Source: Spongospora subterranea f. sp. subterranea
Taxonomy: Eukaryota; Endomyxa: Phytomyxea; Phytomyxea; Plasmodiophorida
DNA: 64,000 nucleotides
Direction of reading: 5' to 3'
Assembly: GCA_049724395.1 (NCBI GenBank)
Contig: JAUGWO010000088.1
Span: 20,342-84,341, forward strand
Below the pieces are notes generated by a model. The model did no database searches and was not told the DNA's origin. It worked only from the letters and a program-made list of their open reading frames with translations. Positions 11,721 through 23,998 of the stretch are shown piece after piece. Within the stretch, counting starts at the first letter, position 1. Each line of letters opens with the position of its first letter. Both the position numbers and the translations under genes were made by a program.

Positions 11721-12743
11721 ATAATTATGTGACAGCAATCAACAGTGACTGTGGATCATCGTTACATACTAACGTTACGTTGTGGCTTGTTTATAGAAAC
11801 ATAATTGCATGTTACAATTGCTTCAGACAGGACAGGACGACATGGGACCACGTTGATTCTGGATAAACGCCTGCGCCGGGATATCCATTCTGATGACTAT
11901 CAGTGATGGAGATCCAGATGTTTTCTCATCGATAGCACTTCGGTTCATCTTCAATCGCATTTCCCTTATCAGTACCCAATCTTCGTCTTTCTCGGGCCAC
12001 TGTAAAAAAACGGACATTTTGTTCCCCTTGAACGCGAATTTGACGTGATTTTCCATTGATCTTATTGGTTGATTCCATCAAAGAATAATGGGTATAAAAT
12101 CCGGCTTGCATGCTTGTTTAACCTGAATGGGATTATCAACAGTACTGGATCCTGGGTTCACAAGCACGTCGATCGAGATGAATGCTCAGGTGTACTCAGG
12201 GTTCGCAGCCAGGGTGTTCCACATGTGGCGAGTCGAAACTGCCATAGCGACGATAAGGGAAACACCAGTTGACCAAAAAGCACTATGTTGATGGATCGGT
12301 ATACTCTCGTGCCGTCGGTTTGTCTCAATCGAAATCTGACCTTGACTCAGTATCTGATTACTATCCCTGTCATACCATCCAGTTTATCACAACATGTGAA
12401 ATGAACTTGAGAGCAATTACTCTTCGAATGACCGTGAAGAAAATGTGTAATAGGGGATAGACCTAAATCGTTCCTCCAGATTTACTTGCTAGACAAGTCC
12501 ACTGTTTTCTAGATCCAGAAACCACTATCAATCGCCTACCAGTAAGATTATCTGGTGGGCGATCAATCAGGCCGCGGCCGACCACATCGTTTGTAGTATC
12601 AGATTGTTGCTTACCGGAAGCCTGATCCGAATATACCACAAAGGAAAATCGAATTTGAAGTTTCCAGAGACATCATAAAGTCAAGTTGGCCATAACGGCA
12701 ACCTCCCGTGATATTCTGAACAGGATCGTGATTTTCCGCCGTT
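11721..12743. other. No recognisable gene
   Basis: Several frames of 60-77 codons exist on both strands, but none has domain-like content or supportable splice structure. Nothing further seen. Confidence 0.4.
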
Positions 12744-13148
12744 TTAATGCCGAGAGATGTAAATATTGCAGTTCTTGAGCATCATCAGGATCGTGTCCAG
12801 TATGTTGAAGAATAAATCTGACGAATACACCGGCGGCCTGTGTGATACTTTAATAGCAAAACTACGAGATGACCATGTCCAGTTTACAGGACGCATTGCT
12901 TCGGCACGGCCGTCAATTCTCGTTTTCAGCATCCCCAAAACGTACTGTTTGAGATTACTAGCAGTCTTGTAGGATCTCCGGCAGACAAACGTTTTGTATG
13001 TTTTGATTGTATCGCAGTGAAACCGGTTACTGAACGCGACATACGGAGCGTTGCCGAAAGAATCCTTCCATGATTCGAATTCTGCTACGCTGGCAAAATT
13101 CAAGTGCTGTTCTTGTAGAGGAGATTTTGGATGGAACTGGAGAGTCAA
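12744..13148 (-). pseudogene. FAR1/FLYWCH-like DNA-binding fragment, Mutator-type transposase N-terminus
   Basis: A minus-strand frame of about 134 residues carries FASVAEFESWKDSF followed by a YKTFVCRRS block and a later RIDGRAEAMRPV...IKVSH stretch. This order (aromatic-rich start, WK, Cys-Arg-Arg, then a basic C-A-x-M-like block and a beta-strand ending near His) is typical of the N-terminal DNA-binding region of MULE-type transposases. No MULE catalytic domain follows, so it is a fragment or a domesticated remnant. The assignment rests on pattern memory only. Confidence 0.35.
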
Positions 13149-14031
13149 ACATTCACGTCGTTTGATTACAAACTCCGGTCATTTTGCTGAGGCAACCTTT
13201 AGAAGATGGCCTTCAGATAAGTCGAAGTTGCCGAGCATCGCCTCGCAATAGAAGCAGCTGAAGATCTTCTGTTTTGCTGGCTTTGAATTCGAAGCGTATC
13301 GGGAGCGGCCGATGGCGTGATAAAGAACCCTCATTTTCAGGAATTTGCCATAATCTGGGCAAGCTGCTGTTTTATTTTTGCTTCTGTTTGAAGAGCAGAT
13401 CGCAAGTGGCGCTTATGATTGAACGGTTTTGAGAACGAGCGTCCGCAGGACTGAATGTGGCAGGAGGACATCCCGGAAGGCGAGTTATTATCGCAAGTCG
13501 AGTTTTCGGCGTGACCAGAGACAAGATTGAAGGTTCCTCAAGTTTATTCGATCGACGAAATACTCACCGTAGGAAGCAAAACAACTACACACAAAATTAT
13601 GCCTCACGTGTAGCACCTACTTGTGTTGTCTTGAAGTGAAAATGTGTTGACTTGTGCTGTCAGTGTGAGTGAACATATGGAAGTGCGTCACATCGCTCAC
13701 GAGTATACATATGGGAGTGCGCAGCCCCCTCCTCTTTCAAGCAGTCATGATGGAGGCGGAGGCCTTTCCAGTCGCGCAGGTTTGAGTTTTTTTGCGCTCG
13801 GCGATGCTCAGTTTTTAGCTACAGTCGGTTGTGTAACACAGAGTCACAGACAGTCACGTTGAAGGTTCCGCGGCCTTCCTGATATGCGGGCCCATTAGTG
13901 TAGCGCCACCGACACTTGTCAATGACAACATTCAGCGGTGCTGTTTGAAGTGGTGTTCGGGACCTGATTAAGTCCTCCAACTCGTGCTGAGATATCGCCA
14001 CCTACCTGTTCGGCGACGTATCGAAATCGGA
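13149..14031. other. No recognisable gene
   Basis: Frames are short. A direct repeat of a GAGTGAACATATGGAAGTGCG-like segment (about 13665 and 13698) is the only structure noticed. Confidence 0.35.
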
Positions 14032-14319
14032 ATGGAACAATGGCCCAAATCGTTATCGCCATTCGAGGAGGATATCAGAGCCGCTCTACTTCCCGGCTCA
14101 TCTTCCAGGAACAAAATGGAGATGTGCGCTCGGCTAGAGCTCATGATTGAAAATGAAAGTCTATCTGAAGCAGATATCGAAGTAATTCGCGATATAGAAT
14201 CACGACTCGATTTAAGGAAACAAATCCGGCCAGTTCTGAAGTTTTCCACTGCAACCATTGTCGTTTTAAAAATCATCATTTGTGTTTGCGTCGCGATAAT
14301 CATCAAGTGCTCCTTTTGA
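14032..14319 (+). CDS. Short protein with C-terminal membrane helix, or 5' exon of the acyltransferase gene
   Basis: An ATG-started frame of 95 residues: an acidic, charged body (SEADIEVIRDIESRLD) followed by one strong hydrophobic segment (ATIVVLKIIICVCVAIII) and a stop after KCSF. As it stands it looks like a tail-anchored protein. It lies only 85 bp before the acyltransferase start, and acyltransferases of that family usually have a membrane helix before the catalytic core, so splicing from near 14281 into the next gene is an alternative; the required intron (about 153 nt) would be longer than most here. Confidence 0.45.
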   Translation: MEQWPKSLSPFEEDIRAALLPGSSSRNKMEMCARLELMIENESLSEADIEVIRDIESRLDLRKQIRPVLKFSTATIVVLKIIICVCVAIIIKCSF

Positions 14320-14403
14320 GATCATCGGTAAGAACGCAAAACAAACTGGCTCGTGCTTTCAATCTTCAACGGTTTCTTGTTTTATTCTAATCAAAACTGC
14401 ACC

Positions 14404-15313
14404 ATGACTGTGTCTAATTCGTGTTCCTGTCCAGCTTCAGTACTCACTTTATTTAATCCTATTTGGGCCAAGCTGAACCTCAAAAAGAATAATCTCCCTA
14501 CGGAGATGCTGCAGTTGTTGACCTTTCGCTGGGGCGCATTGTGCTTCGGTTTGGAGGTTGGTTCTGTCGCCAGGTTTGTATCTGTTTGTTCAGTCAGCTA
14601 GATAGGTTCATGTTGAAGGGAAGAACAACGTTCCTGATGTTCCTGTTGTGTTTATGTATTCACATGCCTCGAATCTCGACCCGCTGGCTATCGGTGCCGT
14701 TGCTCCATGCCCGTTACGGTTTATCGGAAAGAAAGCCATCTTTTTAATTCCCCTTTTTGGGTGGTTGTTCATGCTCTATGGTCATATTCCCATCGACAGA
14801 CACAATCGAGAATCTGCTATCGAATCATTAAAATCTGCTGCGCGCTCCGTTCGTCGTTTCTAAGGCATCGATCGCTATTAGCCCTGAAGGTTTTCGTCAG
14901 CATTGTCGATGCAATTTTCGATGTTGTTAAACGCATCCACAGGGACGAGGAGCGTGACAGGTCATCTACAGAAGTTCAAAAAAGGTCCATTTCATCTGGC
15001 CGCTCATACTCGCATGCCCATTGTCCCAGTCATCATCAACGACGCCTACGATCTGATGCCGGTTGGGCATATTCTGCCGCACTCTGGTGTTCTCACGATT
15101 AGGTACCTGGAGCCGATTATGCCCCCAGAAGGAAATGACCCAATAGATGTCGACCATTTGTCTCGTACGGTACGAGTGGCGATGCTGCAAGGATTATCGG
15201 AGCCGGCCGCAGGTCAAGCTGACGTTTATCTCTTCCACGAGACGTTGGTCACGATTCTCCCAGCCGCAATCATCATTGTCGCGGCTGCATATTTGTACTT
15301 ATCAAGAAATTGA
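14404..15313 (+). CDS. 1-acyl-sn-glycerol-3-phosphate acyltransferase-like (PlsC/LPLAT family)
   Basis: Adds an acyl chain to a lysophospholipid in the ER membrane. Exons 14404-14556, 14606-14889 and 14943-15313, with introns of 49 and 53 nt. The H(X)4D acyltransferase motif appears as SHASNLD, then RFIGKKAIFLIPLFGW, the IPIDR block, and AISPEGTRS, whose glycine codon is split by the second intron. A hydrophobic C-terminal segment (ILPAAIIIVAAAYLYL) ends the protein. One base too many (or two too few) near 14858-14862 breaks the frame between SAARSVRRF and ASIAISPEG; both sides are well conserved and no intron fits, so an assembly indel or a recent mutation is likely. The true N-terminus may include the exon at 14032. 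Confidence 0.85.
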
Positions 15314-15416
15314 GTGCTATACGATTGCTAAAGAAATAACATTCATTCGGCTTATACATTCGAATGTTGTATTGCAATATTGTAGGAAATGGGGTTTTCA
15401 GTATTAATCATATCTT

Positions 15417-18360
15417 CTAATCGGAGTCGGATTCGCCACTGGATGCTTCGTCGTCGTCATCTTCTTCCGCCAAGTAGTCGAGTAGTGTCGCGATTGACGC
15501 CACCAGGTTGGCGTGAACCGCACCCTGGTCAGGTAATGCAGCCCATTCCAAGATGGCGTCACCCGATATGGCATCCAGTTGATACAACGCTTGCAGCGCA
15601 AACGGGAACAGATTCCTGACCAAGGCACATCAGATCAGATATGGAGAATTTCCCGAATCGACGCTACATGTAGGGTTTGTCTTCGTAAGTGCAAGCGCCG
15701 GCTAGCCCCTTGATGAAAAGAAGATAATTCTCGTTTGAGCCTTGGCCGTACTTCTCGAGTAAGAAGTTCCATTCTTTCAAAAGCCGACTCAACGATTTGA
15801 GCACCGGGTTGGAAGGACGGACATCGCCTTCCGGGGTGGGATCGATCAGATCGAATACCGATACGAATACGCATAAGGCATATGTTGACAGGCTTGCGTT
15901 ATCGGCAATTTTGAGGTTTGCCACCTGTTTATGGAGCAATGAGTCTCCAAAACCCAACAGATTTCGGAATAAACCAGACCTCAAGTAAAATGTCGTCTTT
16001 GTCCGCGATGTTCTGTTCTTTGCAACGCGCAATGGTATCCTTGATCTCTCGATATAGGACTCCAACGTTGTAGCTTTCCTCGTCCCAGTTGGAAGCGTCT
16101 GCACCGCCGATCTCGAGGTCGGTGCCGGTTTCCTCTTCCGCCTCGCTTCCAAAAGTCAACACCGATTCGTTGTCGTCTTCTACGCTTTCCAGATACCCGA
16201 TCCGTTCGTCCTACGCAGCGATTACAATGGTCAGCAACACCCACAATAAAACACGTCCACAAATGGGGTACTCTGAAAGCAAGTGCTGCTTCGTCCGACG
16301 CGAGCGAGTTGCTCGATATTCGCGCTAGCCTCAATTTCTCAATTTGATAAGCTGGGAGGTTTTCTTCCTCATCTTCATACAATTCTACAACAAAATCGTC
16401 GTCATCGGGCACATAAACAATCCCAGCCCCTAGTGACTCTCGAGATCAGCAGAGAGTGAGCAATCGATCGTGAAAGTTCAAACACACCACCAACGCCGAG
16501 ATCAATCGGCCGAACTGCATCAGCGCAGTCTAGCGCAAGCTGATTCAATCCATCACCTGTATTTTACGTCAATTATGCAAACGTCACAAACGATAACAGC
16601 AATTACCAATGCTGTATTCACCCGAACAGCGACTTTGGATGGGGATCCACAACGACGTGTAGGGCGGAATCTGAACCCCTCGACCAATCCGAACGCCTTC
16701 ACCAATTACGGCGCCTATATATGAAAAAGGGAAACCATTCAGAGATGACAATGCGCCGACGAACGGGAAACCCAACCCCTGCCGATATTGGCATCGCTAC
16801 CAATAATGACGTTATGGGAGATGATTGCCCTGTCAATAACTGCTCGATCACCGACATTGGTTCCCGACCAAAGATAACTGCCTAATTCCATGAATTGATT
16901 ACTAGTTCATGGGTTCGGCAGCGATAACCAACTGCACCTTTGCAATAGACGTCGTCTCCAATTAAGACATTTCTATCCAAAACGGTATCCTCTAGATATG
17001 TTCGGGCGCCGACGACACAACCTCCACCGATAACACTGTTCTTCTTCATCACACTGGATTGAGCAATTCTCGGGTTTGCTAACACTCCCGATGGGGATTC
17101 CTTGAAGATGTTCAACCGCTGGCTGGTATAGGTTGGCCCCGGTCCATGGCCATCAACCGCAAACCTGCAATTGCCGATCAGATTCAAAAAAATGGGTGAG
17201 AGCAGTGGGTCTGATTTCAATACCCGAACGCCCATCGCTCAATGATATCCCTGCTGACGGCGTCATAAGCTTTAATGCAATCAACGCGCGCAGCGTATTG
17301 ATCGTTTATCACATGGGCAAACACAGATGTGCCCATAATTGACGCGCCCAGAACCTACCAACAAATTTTGAAAAACAATCAAAATAGAGTTTGTCAAATG
17401 TCCTCAAACCTGGGAGAAAAAGTCCACTTCGATGTTTTGCAAATCAAACTGGTCGTTGAACAGAGTAAGCACGTTGGGCGAGCAAACATATATACAGGTG
17501 TTGAGCATGTTGGAGTGAAAATTCACAAACGCGTTGTCGATCATAACATCAATATCCGAGATGACACTGCATTTGCTAGATTCGGCATTTCGATATGCTA
17601 ATAACTTATTGGATTCCGACGCGATTGCGACCACTAGATTATCGTTGTCTGGCGCGAAAAAAAAGATTTAGAACCAAATTCGTGAAACATTTCGTTCATA
17701 TATTCACCAGGTCGGATACGATGTTTTCTTGAAGCTGGTTTCAGCAGGACGGTCATAACCGCATCGGGGTCGGTGGCGGCGCGTTTGGCATGATCGGCAA
17801 TGATTGGCGCCATATCGATGTCCGCAACCGTATCAGCGCCTGTTGACCGTGTTAGCGATGAAACCAAAAATCGAAAGAGGATTTGCTGAGGGAAACTACC
17901 CATGAATATGAACGGATCCGATCGGATGATCTCCAACTGATGGACGTGCCTTAAAACATCGCCAACGCTGGAGCACGATTCGTTGACCATCAGGATCGTC
18001 ATTCGCATCGATGGGAACGACGCCCTCATCTGCTGGCAATGCTCCCGGATCATGGCCGGGAACGCTCGCACCACAATAAACGCCTCATTCACCCCAGATC
18101 GATGCAAGAAATGTCTACGATATAGAGAACGTGTGAGCGCAAGCGATTACTTTGAACAACGCGCGCGCGTATTACAGAGCGTATGTGATCAGTGGCAGAT
18201 TAACTAAAGGTAGAAGCGCTTTCGGACGAGTCTTGGTTAACGGGGAAAATCGGCGATAGAAACTATCAGCGAGAACCAGCGCCTGAAGAGGAACCTCGGC
18301 CTTTAGATCCGACTGGCTCGACTTGCCCGACGACCCGGCGCTCTTCTTCCGCCGGCTCAT
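15417..18360 (-). CDS. EIF2B5: Translation initiation factor eIF2B, epsilon (catalytic) subunit
   Basis: Catalytic subunit of the guanine-nucleotide exchange factor that recharges eIF2 with GTP. Thirteen exons on the minus strand: 18360-18176, 18114-17900, 17839-17708, 17648-17410, 17354-17224, 17164-16938, 16881-16777, 16714-16622, 16556-16491, 16429-16272, 16210-15980, 15924-15668, 15615-15417. The introns are 52-65 nt and all phases close, giving about 745 residues. The N-terminal nucleotidyltransferase-like domain opens with LQALVLADSFYRRFSP and TRPKALLPL. The left-handed beta-helix repeats follow (GVLANPRIAQSSV, SVIGGGCVVG, IGRGAVIGEGVRIGRG), then an acidic linker (VPDDDDFVVELYEDEEEN). 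The C-terminal W2/HEAT domain ends in an acidic DEASSGESDSD. Length and order match the family (human about 721). Confidence 0.96.
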
Positions 18361-18509
18361 GGTCTGGCGCTAACGTTGGTCTCCTGATCCAGTCTGATTC
18401 TCCGGACCACCGCAACTTCCCACACACCGCTACACATGGCGTAAATATCGCCCGATCGATATGTTTTATTGCCGGCTGACTACCGGTTAGTACAGTATGG
18501 CGGGAACGA

Positions 18510-20458
18510 CTATTTTAGATGTAGGGGCAATGTGAAGACTTTGCCCTTGACGTGCGGTTCCAGGTTCTCGCCGTTATACGATATCAGGGGGCTAATCTCG
18601 CACAGCTTGTGGTCGTTGGGATTGGTGAACGACCCGCCCGCCGCTTGGATCAGCGACATGTGGTATTGGGAGACGTCGTCTCGAGCCGTATCGGGCGAAT
18701 CGGGGCAACTGTTTCCCCGGGCCATTCTTCACAGCTGAGAAGTTTCCTTGACGTTTAACCATAAAAGCGCATGGATTTTTGGCGAGAGCCAGGCCGTCCT
18801 TGAACAATCAGATTATTTTCAAATACTCATCAAGCAGTTCGATGATCTTACGAAAATGAACATCTCTAATTTTACTCCATTATTTTTGTCTGGTTTGATC
18901 AACGTACCGTTGCTATCGATGTACGGGATCTTTTTATGGGCAACATGATATCTATAAAAATCGCTGAAATCAGACGCACATGGTTTGGGCGTCGCCCTTA
19001 CGGAATGCTTGTTGCAATGGCAGAATCAATGAAAGGTACGGAAACGCAGTGGATAGCGATATTAGCGGCCCGATAAACCAAACTTCCATCAGGATTTTTG
19101 GCCTGTGCCAATGCACCGGGCATTTCGCTATATTCTACGACTGCTGCCTTGCCGTCTTTCATTGCTAAAACACCAACGCTTTCAGATGGGTCGACTTTCT
19201 CCAGGACTTTGTTGCCAAAATCAACATTGTTCAAAGCGCCTATATGCAAGCGTCAAATTTTTCATCAAGAAAATCACAGACAGCACTGACAATAGCCGAT
19301 AAATTCAGGATCGGCAACTTGAACAAGTACATTGTCAACCGAATATATGAAAACGTGGCTAACTCCTCTGGTTTTCATGTCGTCCAACATTCCACTGTCA
19401 CCCAACGCTGAGTATATCCCACCATTCCCGTTTGGGCTCCGAGATGGAGTGGTGAACGATTCCATAACTGTAAACGTCAACTTAAACACAGGCGATGATT
19501 AACCAAGGTTTCCACATACTAAGTTTTCCATCTGTTGTTAAACATGGTAAGGTGCCCTGTTCGAAGAAAAATACATATTCTTTGGGATACCCAAAGTAGT
19601 CGTGAGACTCAAAGAAATCGATGGAAGGCTGATTCGTTGCTGGCGATGTCATGATGTACCTAACTGGGCGTTAAAGCGTATTCGGAAAATTGTCATCAAC
19701 CTACCATGGAATGAATTGTGGGGCAACGTCTGAGCGGGAAAATATTTAAAGACATGATTGGCAAAAATTGGACTTTAAAACTGACCCAAACCATAAACAT
19801 TTTCGCTGGGTGTGCCACTGCCCTCAGCAGCTTTTGTGGCAATGTTGTGAAGAGTTTGCAATCTCTCTGCTTGTAATTGAAACATACTTTTGCCGGATGG
19901 AAGGCCAATATCATACTGTCCTTTTGGCAGATCCGACCCCAAACGAGTTCCCTAACAAGCATAAGACGCGGCTTAGCGGAGGGGCAAAGCATAGCCAACG
20001 ATGTAATCTACTTGACCCCCAGCCATAAGCAGAGCCGCAACTTTCCCATCAGCAATCATCTGCAATCCTTTCCTCTTCCAGTTAGCTCGGGTTTGGGAAT
20101 CTGCTTTCTCAGCCAGAGTAACATTTTTGAAAGGTTCGATTTTCGCTGATATTGATGACGACACTTCTCCTGTGGCTCGATGTCAGAAAACACCATTGCT
20201 TGCTGATCATGACGGGACTGCTAACCTTTTGCATCGGCTTTAACCACGGAACAAAGCTGATCGACAAGTTTCAAGTCGATCGCCTACACATTTGGAGAAC
20301 TGCCTGAAAATGCATATGGAGAAAGGAAACCGCAGAGTATTTACTTTCAGATTGGCAATAAGTTCGTGTTGCTGGGCGGCGTTAATTTTGCCAATACCAT
20401 TGAAGACATGGCTTTGCTGGGAGAATTGCTGCTTAAGGCTTGACAGAGCCGAATCCAT
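18510..20458 (-). CDS. UAP1: UDP-N-acetylglucosamine pyrophosphorylase
   Basis: Makes UDP-GlcNAc from GlcNAc-1-phosphate and UTP in the cytosol; the product feeds N-glycans (including the GnT-I encoded nearby), GPI anchors and chitin. Ten exons: 20458-20345, 20283-20226, 20169-20012, 19951-19792, 19729-19705, 19659-19520, 19467-19291, 19239-19002, 18951-18852, 18798-18510. Introns are 45-62 nt. About 485 residues. The substrate loop [20 protein letters not shown] is split by an intron. Further family blocks are [40 protein letters not shown] and KIPYIDSNG. One extra base in a run of four C on the plus strand (18715-18718) breaks the frame in the last exon between SAVKNGPG and [13 protein letters not shown]; no intron fits, so an assembly indel is likely. 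It is followed upstream on the same strand by the gene at 20705. Confidence 0.95.
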
Positions 20459-20704
20459 TTTTTAGCAACGGAGGTCGTTCGAGGAATCCGTCGTTTATCA
20501 GCGGTTCTCACGATTGTAGAAATCTTTTGATGAATGAAATCGCACTTTGTTGTGTATACACTGATAAGGGGCTGGAGCAGTGTCCGACTGGCAACTGTAC
20601 TGTGACCGAGTCGCAACTATATACACCTATCGACTGCCCTGACTTTAGGGTTGACCCACTTCTCTTTCGCCACATTCCGGGTCAGATTCCGCCATCAGGT
20701 TCAC

Positions 20705-21936
20705 TCAGTCGGCGCCTATCGGGGCCGCTCCCGTCTTGGAACCAGCTTCGCCTAGGCTGGTATCATTCCACAACTCGGCGATGGCCGGGAAATATCCCGG
20801 CACGGCCGATTTGTACAATGCTGGATAGATTCTACGTCTAAAGGATCGCGTCAACAAAAGTTTGAGACCAACCCACAGACCACGACCCCATTACCCCAGA
20901 ACTGAACGTTGATTTTATCGATGAACTTTTTGTTCAGGTGGTCCGGTGAACGTAGAAATGATGATCATGGCTACAACGAAGCGAATGTACTCGGCCGTTT
21001 TGGTGTGATGGACATTTTTGACATCGCCCAATTGCAGAATGCTACAAGCCTAGGCAACTTGGGTTTCGATTAACATCAAAATTTCTCGGGCGAGACGCCG
21101 CGACCCTTTGGTTTGCTAGATTTCAAGAGATTTGCTCGACTACAATTTAATTTAGACCTCCTGCTGATTTAAGGAAATGGTCTTCATCAACAATTCCCCA
21201 TTATGGGATATCAACCCGTATCCGCCAGGATGAAACATTCATACGTTTTTTCGACTGCGTTTTGCCACCCTTGCAAGCGAAGATCAACCAACAAAGGCAA
21301 TGTGCAGCAGGGCAGTATTGACACTCTATTGACCCGTGAATAGGGGCGAAATCGGCCAATTTCGGTGAGATAATCGTGTTTAGTGATGTCTGCCGGATTT
21401 TTCGGTGTCGGATAGCGAACTGCCCCTTCCTAATCATTGTCCTGTACATCACAAATATTCACTGACATTCTGGCCATCACATGTTTCCCGAGACGATCAA
21501 AACCCTTGCCCGCCTTCGTGACCCATTCTAACTCGGGTTCGACGTTCGGAAAATGCAGTTCCTACATGTGCTACAATCGATGCATTTTTTATAGCAATGA
21601 AAACAGTGTAGCTGATAACTGCAATAGTAATTGTTCTAACGAGATTATTAAAGAAAATTTTTGACCCCACAAGAAGTGAACTCAAGTCGAGCGGTTTGGG
21701 TTTTCTTCAAGCTTAGGGAACAGTTTCTGCAAAGAAAGGTCTATAAACATCAAACGACTATTATTGTTTCCACGACAGGTGGCGACCACACGACCAAGAA
21801 CCGGCACTTGTATTGCGGCGCGACGGACTCCCGCTCTCCCATGTTGCTGTATCAGTGTACATGAGTGGCGCGACCTGATTGTACTGTGGTTATCAGGCCA
21901 GGCCCAAACTACTACGGGTAGAGACAAGCGACTCAT
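20705..21936 (-). CDS. Multi-exon protein of unknown function
   Basis: I do not recognise this gene, but coding is clear at its 3' end. Last exons 20820-20705 (ending APIGAD), 20925-20895 and 21115-20978 join in phase across introns of 74 and 52 nt, and a 42-nt intron (21116-21157) links further upstream coding (LISHNGELLMKTISLNQQE). Further upstream are a possible membrane helix (ITIAVISYTVFIAI, near 21630-21585) and an N-terminal stretch starting at an ATG at 21936. The 5' exon phases did not all close by hand. The frame has one in-frame TAG near 21044 and one apparent single-base shift near 21232. So it is either a recently broken gene or one with assembly errors. Its start lies 62 bp from the divergent UPF3 start. 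Confidence 0.5.
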
Positions 21937-21997
21937 ATTGGTCAGAGGGCGCTACCGCTAACGATCGCATCCAACGGGGACGGGTAGGGATTCAGGG

Positions 21998-22741
21998 ATG
22001 CCACAGGCGATGCCATCGCAGGGCTTTGTCAAATTGCTGCTTAGGGGGTTGCCGGAGTCCACCAACCTGCCGGAATGTCTGGCGGAACTCTCGTTAACGT
22101 CTTTATACACACAGCATAATGCCAAGCAGAAAACGGGTTGGATTGCGTTAAGTCCAGTGCCTTTGGAAGACGCGTTGGTCCCTTTATGCAAACTGTTGAT
22201 TGCGACGACGCATGCAGAGTTGATCGAAAAGGCTCCATTACAGCGCATACCCCGTTCCCAAACTCGTCGTGATCCCACGGTTAATACTATCGAATCTGAT
22301 CCGCATTATCAAGCCTTTTTGGAGACATTAGCTGAAGATGGATCGCTGAAACCACCTGTTAAGCCGGCTTTCGATCCCGACGCTGAAGTCGTGAAACCTA
22401 AAGAGATCCCTCCTATTGTTGCTTTCTTAGCCGATCGTGAACGGAAACCTCGTTCTGGTCCCGCTCCTGTTGAAGCCGATTCAACCTCACGAGTGCAACG
22501 ACGCAAAAAACCGAAAAAGAAGAAGGATAAAAAAAAGAAGCATGATGAATTTACTTCTGAGCAGCGCCCATCCCAAGCGCTTCCAAAAGGCAACCGTGCC
22601 AAACCTGACGTATCTGGGGGAGGCGTGAATTTTAAAATTTTGTCGAAACAAGCTTCTGGTGCCGTCAATGATCAACCAAACGATGGTTCCCAGCACCGAC
22701 GACCACCGAAGCCGATGGCACACCTGAGTAATCCGGAATGA
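21998..22741 (+). CDS. UPF3: Smg-4/UPF3 family nonsense-mediated decay factor
   Basis: UPF3 bridges the exon-junction complex and UPF2 in nonsense-mediated mRNA decay. A single exon of 247 residues. Residues about 10-75 form the RRM-like domain (VKLLLRGLPES...TGWIALSPV). The family signature follows: KAPLQRIPRS, then RRDPTVNTIESDPHYQAFLE at about 90-109. A lysine-rich tract at about 168-182 (KKPKKKKDKKKKH) is a likely nuclear localisation signal. The C-terminus is basic and disordered; no clear exon-junction-binding motif was recognised. The RRM part is shorter than in animals. Divergent neighbour at 21936 suggests a shared promoter of about 60 bp. Confidence 0.88.
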   Translation: MPQAMPSQGFVKLLLRGLPESTNLPECLAELSLTSLYTQHNAKQKTGWIALSPVPLEDALVPLCKLLIATTHAELIEKAPLQRIPRSQTRRDPTVNTIESDPHYQAFLETLAEDGSLKPPVKPAFDPDAEVVKPKEIPPIVAFLADRERKPRSGPAPVEADSTSRVQRRKKPKKKKDKKKKHDEFTSEQRPSQALPKGNRAKPDVSGGGVNFKILSKQASGAVNDQPNDGSQHRRPPKPMAHLSNPE

Positions 22742-23054
22742 TTTCGATTGCAGTGTTCGGCATCGTTCAGAATTCGCTGGCATGGCGTTAGATGCATCAC
22801 GGGTGCGAATTTCATATCGGTCACGATGCATCTAAGTTTTGTGGTGACAGATATCAGTAAATTTCAGGGTATTACTGCTGTGGACTTTGATATTAGTGTA
22901 TTATTCTATCTGAACAGGACCTACCCAACGTCATCTCGTACATCCTGACAGTATTGTTATAAGAGATCGTCGATAGTATTTGTGTACGCGAGTCCTTATT
23001 TGTTATGCTCATGTAGTATATCCATGCTTGGTCATCGTCACGTTCAGAAATTAT
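22742..23054. other. Non-coding gap between convergent genes
   Basis: About 310 bp between the UPF3 stop and the stop of the minus-strand gene. A short stem pairs CATCGTGACCGATATG-type sequence around 22793-22832. No gene seen. Confidence 0.4.
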
Positions 23055-23998
23055 CTATCGAAAAGGTTGTATCAGTCTTGTTTGCAGAATGTTAATGGTC
23101 CAAACCTTTCCTTTATGGATGACTTTCCATCCATTGAAATGTCCAATGCAGATAATAGCATCAGCCTCTTCTAAAACTTTGCATGAGATGATTTTGGTGA
23201 CGGCGTATCCTACATCATATAGGATTTCGAAATCATCCTGGGTCATGGTATAGATAATGCCAGTATCGCCAGCAATAGCCACGTCTTCAACTTGGCAATC
23301 ATTTAATGAACTGAAATGCCCAACACAAACTGTCTGGACCTCTATGGGGGTTTGTATCTCACCTGCATAAACCCTAATACACCACATAATCGGCAAAAGA
23401 ATTCGGTAATGTTTTGCGAATCTAACCCGTTGGCGACGAGAGTTAACGTTGTTGCATCACTTCTAGCAACAATCAAATATCTTCCTTTCTTCTCGCTACC
23501 TTCTCCGAATCCATGAAGTCGAGCTGAAACCATGGCAGTGATTGCGCTTGGCAATTTAATCTGTATCGATGGTTGCGTACCCGCTAATAACGCAATCGTG
23601 TCGTTATAGGATGCAGCAAAATTATAGTTGCCAAATTGTAAATGGTCGACACATAGATCGGTGATTGCAGCTCCAAGGCGATGCCGATCGAACAATTTAA
23701 AATGGTGATATATTGTAAGACGCCCTGATTGATCTCCCACAGCAAGAACTTGATTAACAGCAGTAACACTGAGAACGACTGAGTTAACAGGAGCCAATTC
23801 GGTTGGAGCTGCCGATTCATTCTGATACAGACATAATCGTCCATTCACATATCCAACCAGTAACGATACGCTATGCGAATCGTCAATGATTGGCAAGCAG
23901 CACGTCGCAGTCTGGAGGGGATCTACAGAGAGTGCAAAAAATGGCGAGGCAGCCCATAAATCCACCATGAACCCAGCAAAGCTAGGGTAATGAGCCAC
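23055..23998 (-). CDS. Beta-propeller-like protein (FG-GAP/ITFG2-type repeats), tentative
   Basis: Two exons, 23998-23383 and 23341-23055, joined by a 41-nt intron in phase, give about 300 residues. Repeated blade-like segments are visible: VSLLVGYVNGRLCLYQ, VLAVGDQSGRLTIYHH, FAASYNDTIALLAG, DVAIAGDTGIIYTM and IICIGHFNGWKVIHKG. This pattern (small-V/A-G-x-x-x-G-x-L-x-x-Y) fits integrin-like FG-GAP or WD-type propellers, and ITFG2 of the KICSTOR complex is one candidate, but I cannot prove which. The first in-frame ATG is at 23968. The frame is open to 23998, and an upstream ATG at 24052 lies in the same frame but is separated by one TAG, so the true 5' end is uncertain. Confidence 0.6.

Noticed and set aside
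16089-16328. Plus-strand frames across the eIF2B-epsilon gene
   Set aside because: They are shadows of the minus-strand exons, which reconstruct a complete family member.
20440-20841. 133-codon plus-strand frame
   Set aside because: It overlaps the UAP1 start and the last exon of the minus-strand gene, whose splicing is consistent.
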